From: Vallitaleaceae bacterium
GTDB lineage: Bacteria; Bacillota; Clostridia; Lachnospirales; Vallitaleaceae
DNA length: 64,000 bases
Direction: 5' to 3'
Assembly: GCA_028277605.1 (NCBI GenBank)
Contig: JANQFZ010000079.1
Span: forward strand, 1-64,000
Of this stretch, positions 44,001 through 53,000 are shown one piece after another (positions within the stretch are counted from its first letter, which is position 1; each line of letters opens with the position of its first letter). The notes beneath the pieces were generated by a model. It saw only the letters and a program-made list of their open reading frames with translations. It had not been told where the DNA came from and did no database searches. The position numbers and the translations under genes were made by a program.

Positions 44001-45908
44001 TTGAATCAAATAAAAATAAAACGATATATTACAATAATTATGTTAATGGTTTTATTCACAAATTTATTAGGAGAATCAGAAATAGTTAAAGCGGATAATC
44101 CTACCGCTGAGAGTATTACCAATTATGTTAATGACTACTTAAAAAGAACCAAGATCCCAGGGTTAAATATTATAGTAACTTCACCTGAGAGAGTTCTATA
44201 TCAAGATAGTTTTGGCATACAACAGGTAGGTTCAAAACAGCCTATGTCAAGTGAGATGCCATCTCCTATAGGTTCATTGACAAAATCGATTACAGCCCTT
44301 GCACTTTTACAACAAGTTGACAAAGGATTGATATCTCTTGATGACAAGGTTATAGATTATATTCCTTGGTATACAACCTTTAATAAAGATAAAAGTGATA
44401 CCATAACCATAGAAATGTTATTAAATAATTCTTCTGGTCTACCGCATAACGTTGATATCGAACCGTTTATTAAGCATAAACCTTCAATGGATTTTGAAAA
44501 AGCCCTAAAAGAACATGAGAAGGTAAGACTCCTTTTTGATCCCGACACATCGTATAGTTATTCAAATGAAGGTTTTATGATAGCAGGTTATATTTTAGAA
44601 TTAGTGACGGGCATATCTTATCATGATTATGTTATGGAAAATATTTTTAAGCCTTTAGAAATGCTTAAAACGACGACATCTATTGAGGAATTGCTAGAAA
44701 CTGAATTTTTACATGGTCATCTAGCAGGCGTCGATGGTTTTTTACCTGCCAATAAAATATATAGTGGTATTATGATTCCAGCGGGTTCAGAGCTTATCAG
44801 TACCACATCTGATTTAAGTCATTATGCACAAATGCTCATGAATAAGGGCACTTTTAAAGGAAAACAAGTGTTAAGTAAAGACATATTTAAAAAATATTTG
44901 AGCGACGGGATTCTTTCATTTAAAATGCAGCATGTGGATTTAGCTTATCAATGTGGATGGATGCATATCAAAGATTCACCTCTTATGTTTCATATGGGTC
45001 AAACGCTTAGTGCGAGCTCAATACTCCTTATTGACAAAGAAAGTAAGGTGGCAGTTTCAATTTTATGTAATGTATCGGACGTAGTGAATGGCAAAGATTC
45101 TATATATAATCTGGCATTGTATCTTCTACAATTATATGTCAATAAAGACTATCATTTATATGAAAAATCTAATGTTTCAATTTTGAACGAAAACACAACA
45201 TTCATTGATAAGGACAAAAGTATCATTGGTCAATATATGGAGCGTTCAGGGTTAGTGAAGGCAAGCGTTTCTGAAACCAAATCTGGTTCTTACGAAGTGA
45301 CTATCCGTAATGCTTTGGGGGCTAGCACCTATGAGCTTTCTTTTATCTCTTCCCAAGACGTTTATACCAAGAACGTAGGGAGTGAAAGCATGATTAAGTT
45401 GAAAAGAAGTACGGATAATACCATTATTGGCATAACTCATCCAATGTTTGGGAATTTTGATAAGGTTAACACAAGGATGCTAACGGGATACTATTCAATA
45501 TCTAACGACTATATGTCAAGTATCTTACCTGAAAGTTACACCTTCAGTAATTTTACATTATTGAATGGGGATATAGAATTGCAAATGAAAAAAATGGATC
45601 TTAATGGTGAAGGATTACCTGACTTTATTAATAAAACATTTGATCAATTGAAGAATGAAAGACCTTATGATGGAATGAGGGAAAGTACAACACTTAGAGA
45701 ATTTACAATGAATGGATTAACGTGTTATGAACAAATTCAAATTGTTGACATTGATGACTGTCTCTATGCGCATGTTTTTTATTGTGTTTTTGATTTAACA
45801 GGAACATCATCCATTATTATTTATGGTGCTGTGCCATTCAATTATTTAACCCACATGAGACTAGAAGTGATTCAGCCCTTTATACAAAACTTGAACTTAC
45901 GAACTTGA
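44001..45908 (+). CDS. Secreted serine hydrolase of the beta-lactamase/PBP4* family
   Basis: 635 residues; TTG start after GAGAGGAG. Signal sequence (about 9-31). Class C beta-lactamase-like domain (about 35-380) with Ser92-Leu-Thr-Lys95 (SxxK), YSN in SYSYSNEGF, and HMG in FHMGQTLS, the place of the KTG triad. Residues 400-635 are a C-terminal beta-rich part of unknown role. Such enzymes include esterases, D-aminopeptidases and beta-lactamases. Position directly after the permease suggests extracellular processing of a peptide or antibiotic handled by the ABC module. Confidence 0.87.
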   Translation: MNQIKIKRYITIIMLMVLFTNLLGESEIVKADNPTAESITNYVNDYLKRTKIPGLNIIVTSPERVLYQDSFGIQQVGSKQPMSSEMPSPIGSLTKSITALALLQQVDKGLISLDDKVIDYIPWYTTFNKDKSDTITIEMLLNNSSGLPHNVDIEPFIKHKPSMDFEKALKEHEKVRLLFDPDTSYSYSNEGFMIAGYILELVTGISYHDYVMENIFKPLEMLKTTTSIEELLETEFLHGHLAGVDGFLPANKIYSGIMIPAGSELISTTSDLSHYAQMLMNKGTFKGKQVLSKDIFKKYLSDGILSFKMQHVDLAYQCGWMHIKDSPLMFHMGQTLSASSILLIDKESKVAVSILCNVSDVVNGKDSIYNLALYLLQLYVNKDYHLYEKSNVSILNENTTFIDKDKSIIGQYMERSGLVKASVSETKSGSYEVTIRNALGASTYELSFISSQDVYTKNVGSESMIKLKRSTDNTIIGITHPMFGNFDKVNTRMLTGYYSISNDYMSSILPESYTFSNFTLLNGDIELQMKKMDLNGEGLPDFINKTFDQLKNERPYDGMRESTTLREFTMNGLTCYEQIQIVDIDDCLYAHVFYCVFDLTGTSSIIIYGAVPFNYLTHMRLEVIQPFIQNLNLRT

Positions 45909-45933
45909 ATAAAAGCCGTATAATTGATATAAT
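45905..45933 (+). promoter_or_regulatory. Sigma-A promoter for the second two-component pair
   Basis: TTGAAT (45905-45910), 17-bp spacer, perfect TATAAT (45928-45933), beginning at the very end of the serine hydrolase gene and about 145 bp before the regulator. Confidence 0.6.
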
Positions 45934-46077
45934 CAATTATTCAAATCTGCTTTATCTTAATCAATCAGGCATAACAATGAAACTGGTAATTGTATAGCAA
46001 TACATCTAAGATTTTATCCACAGCTATTTTAACTAAGAATTTAGGAGATTTAATGAAATATGGTAAGGGAGAATGTC

Positions 46078-46770
46078 ATGTCAAAGATTTTGATAATAGA
46101 AGATGAAAAAGAAATCACAGAAGTACTAACCGATTATTTTGAACTAGAAAACTATCAAGTTTCTTGCTCCTGGGATGGTGCTGATGCTCTCGTCCAATTT
46201 GAAAAGTTTAAGCCTGACCTAATTATCCTTGACCTCATGCTTCCTTACCTAGATGGTATTGATGTACTACGAATTATTCGTCAGAAGTCTCAAGTACCTA
46301 TCATCATCTTAAGCGCAAAAAAGCGAGACCGTGATAAAGTACTAGCTCTAGATTTAGGTGCGGATGAATATGTTGAAAAACCCTTTAGTCCAAAAGTATT
46401 ATTTGCACGTGCCAAAGCGCTACTTCGGCGAACCAATCAATTTATTAAATCACCTATTCATAATAGGGCAACCCTAGAGAATGAAACTATTCGGATTGAT
46501 GAACTTTCTCACACCATCTATATTAATGGGCAGATACAATCCTTTTCTCCAAAAGAATACGAATTACTTGTTTATTTTATGAAGCATACCAATCAAGTTT
46601 TTACTAAAGTTCAGTTATTAGAAGCAGTGTGGGGGGTGGAAGACTTTATTGACCCAAATACTGTAACCGTTCATGTGCGAAAGCTTCGCGAGAAAATTGA
46701 AGTCTGCCCCACAAAACCCAGATGGTTGCAAACGGTTTGGGGTGTTGGCTATAAATGGGTTGAAGAATAA
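46078..46770 (+). CDS. OmpR-family response regulator
   Basis: 230 residues: receiver (KILIIEDEKEITEVL, phospho-acceptor Asp52 in IILDLMLPYLDG, ILSAK, Lys in VEKPF) and winged helix (SFSPKEYELLVYFM, VTVHVRKLREKIE, VWGVGYKW). I start at the ATG at 46078, preceded by TAAGGGAG; the upstream ATG at 46060 would place that site inside the gene. It is followed by its kinase and preceded by the ABC/serine hydrolase genes, which it likely controls. Confidence 0.93.
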   Translation: MSKILIIEDEKEITEVLTDYFELENYQVSCSWDGADALVQFEKFKPDLIILDLMLPYLDGIDVLRIIRQKSQVPIIILSAKKRDRDKVLALDLGADEYVEKPFSPKVLFARAKALLRRTNQFIKSPIHNRATLENETIRIDELSHTIYINGQIQSFSPKEYELLVYFMKHTNQVFTKVQLLEAVWGVEDFIDPNTVTVHVRKLREKIEVCPTKPRWLQTVWGVGYKWVEE

Positions 46771-46782
46771 GGTGATTTAATT

Positions 46783-48195
46783 ATGAAAACATTTAGTAAG
46801 CTTACTTTTATTTATTCTATAACGATGCTCATAATTATAGGTGTTTTTTTCATCGGTGGTTTTGGAGAATTCTATCAGCAGGGAATTTCCTTAAATTATA
46901 ATCAGTTTCGTATTAAGTACGCAGATATATTACATTCTATTCAAGAAAATAGACATTTTCTCTATGATTCCCTCCATGAAGAAGATCTAATTGAGCAGTT
47001 AAATAGAGAAAATCTAGAACTATGTTTATATGACTTGTCTTCACATACGATCATATTTTCTCATGGTACTTATGTGTCTGAAATCAATACGAACACTATT
47101 GAAAATTATGTTGTTCATGACCAAAGCTTTGAAAAAGAACTGCCTAAGTCTTCTTATCTAATGAGCCATTTGTTTTTCAGTAAGAATAAGCCAACAATGC
47201 TTGGTATCTTCATCGTCAGCAAAAAACTTATTTATTCTAACATATACCACGCACAATCCATTATTTTCTTCAGGTACATGAGCTTATTTGTTTTGCTCTT
47301 ATTACTTACAATAAGTTATATGCTCCTTCTCAAAAGTAAAATTATGACACCTTTGAGAACTTTTGAACACACTACCAAAAGAATTGCTAGTGGAAATTTT
47401 GAAGAAGAAATATCCTATGAATTACAGCATAGTTCTCTTAGCACTTGCTATATAGAATTAGAACATATGAGAAAATCGCTTCTAGAATTTTCAGAAAATC
47501 TTCGTAAAAATGAATGCAATAGAAAAGAGCTAATTAATTATCTTACGCATGACTTGCGTACCCCTCTAGCTTCTATACGTGCGTTATGTGAGGGTATACT
47601 GGATGGCGTTGCTTCTACACCTGAAAAAAAAGAACGATACCTAAAAGGCATTTTGAAAAAAGCAAACGAAATGGAACGACTTGCCAATGATTTGTACCAT
47701 CATGCCAATATTGAGTTAAATGGATTCTCAGTCAACAAAACAGAAGAGTATATTGACGAGGTTTTTTCAAAGATTTTTGAATCTTGTAGAATTGTCTTAG
47801 AATGCTTTGATGGCAGGTTCATCATTAACAATCAATTTCCTCCAATAATTTTCAATGTAGATGCCTTTCGTTTAGAGCAAGCAATCATTAATCTAGTAAC
47901 CAATGCAATAAAATATTCCAAGCCTAACAGTGAAATTACGATACATGCTTATTACAAGGATCCTACATTTATTATCTCCATTAAGGATTCAGGGATGGGT
48001 ATAAGTAAAGAAGATCTGCCATTTATATTTGATCCTTTTTTCAGAGGGGAAAAATCACGCTCAAGAAAATATGGTGGAACAGGTCTTGGACTCTCCATTG
48101 TGAAACACATCATAGAAATGCATGAGGGAGATGTAAAAGTTAGTAGTAAGCTAAATCATGGCACAACCTTTACGATTTACCTTCCGAAGATTTAA
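46783..48195 (+). CDS. Membrane sensor histidine kinase
   Basis: 470 residues: TM1 (about 8-28), extracytoplasmic sensor (about 30-160), TM2 (about 163-185), HAMP (186-240), His256 in LINYLTHDLRTPLASI, N-box LEQAIINLVTNAIKY, G1 box IKDSGMGIS and G2 box GGTGLGLSIVKHI. It follows its regulator by 12 bp. The sensor domain is medium-sized, unlike the very short BceS type, so direct ligand sensing is possible. Confidence 0.93.
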   Translation: MKTFSKLTFIYSITMLIIIGVFFIGGFGEFYQQGISLNYNQFRIKYADILHSIQENRHFLYDSLHEEDLIEQLNRENLELCLYDLSSHTIIFSHGTYVSEINTNTIENYVVHDQSFEKELPKSSYLMSHLFFSKNKPTMLGIFIVSKKLIYSNIYHAQSIIFFRYMSLFVLLLLLTISYMLLLKSKIMTPLRTFEHTTKRIASGNFEEEISYELQHSSLSTCYIELEHMRKSLLEFSENLRKNECNRKELINYLTHDLRTPLASIRALCEGILDGVASTPEKKERYLKGILKKANEMERLANDLYHHANIELNGFSVNKTEEYIDEVFSKIFESCRIVLECFDGRFIINNQFPPIIFNVDAFRLEQAIINLVTNAIKYSKPNSEITIHAYYKDPTFIISIKDSGMGISKEDLPFIFDPFFRGEKSRSRKYGGTGLGLSIVKHIIEMHEGDVKVSSKLNHGTTFTIYLPKI

Positions 48196-48341
48196 AAGTA
48201 TTTACACTTCTGAGACTATATTATTATAGTCAAATGTATAGTCAAATGATTATTTACCAAATTATACTATGTTATTATACGTAAAATAAGCAGTAATTTA
48301 ATAGTAGAGGGCTATACTTGTTATTAATTTAACATAAATAC

Positions 48342-48370
48342 TTGACTTAGTAAGTAGGATGATTTAAAAT
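48342..48370 (+). promoter_or_regulatory. Sigma-A promoter for glycerol dehydrogenase gene
   Basis: TTGACT (48342-48347), 17-bp spacer, TAAAAT (48365-48370), 150 bp before the gene. The rest of the 48196-48523 spacer is AT-rich. TGTTTTCA and TGAAAACA near 48403-48476 could pair in the leader. Confidence 0.6.
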
Positions 48371-48523
48371 AATATAAAACAAGACTAAATGATAATAAAA
48401 ACCATGTTTTCAAAAGAAGTGATACGAAATAATATCAACATTGCAAGATAAAGACTATCATTGATTGCTGAAAACAGGTAAAACCACTATTCTTTAAAAA
48501 TAAAGTGACAGGGAGGAAATGAT

Positions 48524-49627
48524 ATGTTAAAAGTTATTCAAGCACCATCCAAGTATATTCAAGGAGTTAATGCTTTAGTGTCTATAGGCAATTATGTAAA
48601 GGATTTAGGAGAAAAGCACTTTGTTATTGCAGATGATTTTATAATGAATTTAACAAAAGAAACTGTTGAAAACAGCTTTAAAGATAGTAGTATACAAGGA
48701 GTTTTTGAAACTTTTAATGGAGAATGCTCAAAAAATGAAATTAATAGGCTTTTAGATATTTTAAAGACCAAAGAGTGTTCAGCTGTTATAGGTATTGGTG
48801 GAGGAAAAGTGCTTGATACAGCGAAAGCTGCTGGCTATTATGGCAACATTCCTGTGGTTATTGTACCTACGATAGCATCAACCGATGCGCCAACTAGTGC
48901 TTTATCCGTCATTTATACCGATGAAGGGGTATTTGAAGAATATTTATTTCTTCCTAACAACCCTAATATGGTTATTGTGGATACAGCGATTATAGCAAAT
49001 GCACCAATTAGGCTTTTAGTAGCTGGAATGGGAGATGCATTATCGACCTATTTTGAAGCTAAGGCATGTTATGATTCACAAGCCACAAGTATGGCAGGAG
49101 GAAAAACAACTTTAGCAGCGCTTACTTTAGCCAAGCTATGTTATGATACATTAATAAGCGAAGGGTACAAAGCAAAGCTTGCAGTTGAACAAAAGGTATC
49201 AACTGAAGCAGTTGAGAGAATCATTGAGGCGAATACATACTTAAGTGGCATAGGCTTTGAAAGCTGTGGACTTGCAGCAGCTCATGCTATTCATAATGGA
49301 TTAACTGCTGTCAAAGATGTTCATCATTTGTATCACGGTGAAAAAGTGGCATTTGGAACACTAACACAGTTAGTCCTTCAGAACAGTCCTATGGAAGCGA
49401 TTAATGAAGTACTAGAGTTCTGTACAAAGGTAGGATTACCTGTGACATTAGCGGAGATGGGAGTAAAGGAAGACATAGAAGACAAGTCTAGAGCCACAGC
49501 CAAAGCTGCTTGCCATCCAAATGAAACCATACATAATTTGCCATTTAAAGTAACAGAAGAAATGGTTTATTCAGCCATCATTACAGCTGATAGAATAGGT
49601 ATGGAGTACTTGAAGAAGAATAGTTAA
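48524..49627 (+). CDS. gldA: Glycerol dehydrogenase
   Basis: 367 residues, the usual GldA length: NAD-binding [36 protein letters not shown], zinc ligands Asp in [16 protein letters not shown] and His in [13 protein letters not shown] and [13 protein letters not shown]. It oxidises glycerol to dihydroxyacetone or works in reverse. It is a single gene with its own promoter and terminator. Related family members act on other diols, so the substrate is likely but not certain. Confidence 0.88.
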   Translation: MLKVIQAPSKYIQGVNALVSIGNYVKDLGEKHFVIADDFIMNLTKETVENSFKDSSIQGVFETFNGECSKNEINRLLDILKTKECSAVIGIGGGKVLDTAKAAGYYGNIPVVIVPTIASTDAPTSALSVIYTDEGVFEEYLFLPNNPNMVIVDTAIIANAPIRLLVAGMGDALSTYFEAKACYDSQATSMAGGKTTLAALTLAKLCYDTLISEGYKAKLAVEQKVSTEAVERIIEANTYLSGIGFESCGLAAAHAIHNGLTAVKDVHHLYHGEKVAFGTLTQLVLQNSPMEAINEVLEFCTKVGLPVTLAEMGVKEDIEDKSRATAKAACHPNETIHNLPFKVTEEMVYSAIITADRIGMEYLKKNS

Positions 49628-49657
49628 TAGTAGTTAAGAACTTCTATATAAACAATA

Positions 49658-49705
49658 AGTCATCTTAATCTGCAAATAGGAACAATGTAGATTAAGATGG
49701 CTTTT
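49658..49705 (+). terminator. Terminator after gldA
   Basis: AGTCATCTTAATCT / AGATTAAGATGGCT followed by TTTT. Confidence 0.75.
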
Positions 49706-50090
49706 ATTAGTGCTTCTTTAAGATATTTCTATTTTTCTAATCCACCATCTCTTTACTCAATTTTAACTATTTATCTTTACTGTTACCCTTTTTGGGTTAT
49801 TACATCTAGTATAAACATCTTTAGTATCATTGACTAATTTCCTCTTATAAGATATAGCCATCTCCTAGAATTGATGTTAATATAGTTATAGAAAAGTCAT
49901 GCCAAACTTTAATATATTAACTATCCTAAAATTATTATGAAATACAATAATAGATGTCTTGATAGCAAAGATCTTTCAGTCAATATGCTCACCATCCAGC
50001 GGAACTTTTTATACGATAGTTCGTCTAAAAGGTATAGACTTATCAAGTACATAAGTCATACTGGTTATGAAAGAAAGGGGCTAAGGGAAT
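49706..50090. other. Spacer before alpha-2-macroglobulin gene
   Basis: About 385 bp of AT-rich DNA. A 76-codon frame starting at 49937 overlaps the next gene out of frame and has a cysteine/histidine-rich nonsense tail, so I do not call it. No clear promoter or structured RNA. Confidence 0.5.
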
Positions 50091-53000
50091 ATGAAAAGAA
50101 AGATATGGAGTATCATTTTAATCATTGCAACCACTGCTGTTATTATTGGGGGAAGTTCTGTCTATAATAACATTCAAGCAAGGGCGGAGATTTATAGAAA
50201 TGGTTATGCTTTATTACCTCAAAAACAGGATGCGACAGGTATTGATACTAAGACTGGATTTCTACTCAGTTCAAAGGAAAAGGATATAACCATAGAACAG
50301 ATTCAATCTGAATTAAGGATTCAACCAGAAATATCATTTAAGGTAGAAGAAGATGAGAAAGGTTTTCTAATCACATTAGATAAAGAGTTGGAGAAGAACT
50401 ATCTGGTTACATTGACATTTAGGGAGGCATCATGGACATTCCAAACCATGTCAGAGTTCAAGGTTATGGGCACACTGCCTAGAAATGAGACTACAGAAGT
50501 GCCTGTTAATACAGGAATAGAAATATATTTTAGCCATGATGGCGCAAGGCTCAAAGATTACTTTGATATACAGCCCAAGGCAGAGGGGCGTTTTGAAACA
50601 CATGGTAATGTTGTTGTCTTTGTTCCAAAAGCATTAAAAGAAAAGACCATCTATACCATTACCTTAAAAGAAGGACTTACCTTAAAGGATTCAGAGCAAA
50701 CACTTAAGGAGCCGTATACCTTCTCATTTGAAACGGCAGTTAAGGATGAAAGGATAGATAAAGAGCCTAATGGCTATTTTAATTTTAGTAACAGTATCAA
50801 TGAATTTGGAACAGAGGAAGTTCCTAAGATACCTATGAATTATAGAATTTACAAGGAAACAGGAGAAGATACAATAAAAGCAGGTATCTATGCTTATCCA
50901 TCAGCGGATGCCTTTATAGAAGCATTAGACAATTACAGAGACGTACCAATTTGGAGCTATTATGGTTTAGAAGATAGCAAGATATCTACCGAGACATTAT
51001 CAAAGGTGATAACCTTTGAACAACCCATTGATTTAACCAAAGGAAGAGAGCAATTCCTAAATATTCCTGAAAGCTTACCCGCTGGCTATTATATAGTAGA
51101 CTGTACATGGGATGATAACCATTTTCAGACCATGATGCAGGTGACAGATATTAGTTTTTATTATATGAATACAGCCAATCAAAGTCTAGTGTGGCTCAAT
51201 GATTTGAAAACAGGTAAAACCTTAAGCGATGCTAAAGTAACAGATATAGAACTAGGAACATCCTATAAGACCAATACTCAAGGTGTTGCTGAGATCAAGC
51301 ATGGAAAAGATAAAAGAGATTATATAGGTGTCTATAAGATTGAAGCTGACACTAGAAGTGCGGTCTTGATAGCTTATGGTCACACTGATATGAGAGGATA
51401 TGAGCAAAGCAATAGATATTGGAGATATCTCCAGACAGACAGAGTTTTATATCAACCAGATGATACCATTGAGCTATGGGGATTTCTAAAAAACCGCTAT
51501 GATAAAGAAACAATAGATGAGATTACGGTAGAATTAGCTCAGGGAGGATGGTATTATTGGGACTATCTTCCCTACTATGGACAGGAAATGCCATATGTCA
51601 CAGAGACATTAAAGGTTGACAATGGATTCTATGATGGGAAACTACAGCTTCCAAACCTTGAGGAAGGGAATTACCAAATCAATATTAAGGTAAAAGATAA
51701 GATCATATCTAGTAGTACAATTCAAGTGGAAAACTATGTTAAACCAGCCTATCAATTAGAAATATCAAAGGATAAAGAAGCTGTGATGATAGGTGATACT
51801 GCTCAGTTTCAGATTGCAACCACATTTTTTGAAGGAACACCCGTAGCTAATTTAGATGTTCATTATTCTATTAGTGGTATGACTTATGATGATGAGACAG
51901 TAAAGACTGACTTGAAAGGAAATAGCAGTGTTTCTTACACACCAAAATATGATTCAAACTATCAGGGTATCGTACAGACGTATTTCAGTGCTTATGCAAG
52001 TCTTCCTGAGTCTGGTCAAATTCATGGTAATCAGTCAATTCGGGTTTTTGTTAATGATATTCATGTGGACTTAGATGCGAAGCTAAAGGACAACACAGGT
52101 GAGTTATCCGTTCTTGTGCATGATATTGTATTAGATAGACTCAATAATGCGACAGCAGAGGATGAACAAGATTTTCTAGGTCAGCCTTCTGAAGGAAGAC
52201 CATTCACAGGAACCATTTATAAAAATGTATGGAACAAAAAAGAAGTAGGCGAATATTACGATTACATCAATAAAGTAGTTAGGAAAGAATATGAATATTA
52301 TAAGGAAACAACTCAATTACAATCTGTAAATTTTACTACCGATAAGGAAGGAAAAGCGAAAGTAAACATACCATTTCCTAAGGAACCTCATTGTTATTAT
52401 ACAGCAGAACTATCAACGACTGATAAACTTGGTCGAATGATGAAGTTTGAACTGTTATTTGGTGAGCGATGGACCTTAATTCAGCCTGAAAGATATGATT
52501 CTTATCAGCTTCATTCAGAGAAAGAAGAGTTTGATATCAATGATACAATAGAAGTAAGCTTTGTTAATTATGATAAGCCTTTAGAAGAGGGCAATTACCT
52601 ATATGTGGCAGCTCAGAATGGAATCAGATCCTATGATGTAACCCATGCTTCAACCTATAGCAGGACATTTGATACAGCAAGTATACCGAACATAGAACTT
52701 AGAGGAGTTTGTTTTAATGGCAAAACCTATATAGAATCTGAAGCTTTCAACGCTAGAATTAATCTAGAAGAAAGCAAAATTAATTTTACAGTGGAGACAG
52801 ATAAGACGGAGTATAAGCCCGGTGAAGTATGTACCGTTAAGCTTAAGGCTGTGATGGATTCATCTGAGGGTTCAGTACCTGTTCCTGATGTTTTTGTTAA
52901 TATGAGCATGGTAGATGAAGCTATGTTTCAATTGAGAGACCAGACAGTGGATACCCTAAGTGCGCTTTATGAATGGGTACCAGATGGTATTTATTCAACC

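Noticed and set aside
49937..50167. 76-codon frame before the alpha-2-macroglobulin gene
   Set aside because: It overlaps the start of a well-supported gene out of frame, and its C-terminus is just that gene's signal sequence read in another frame.
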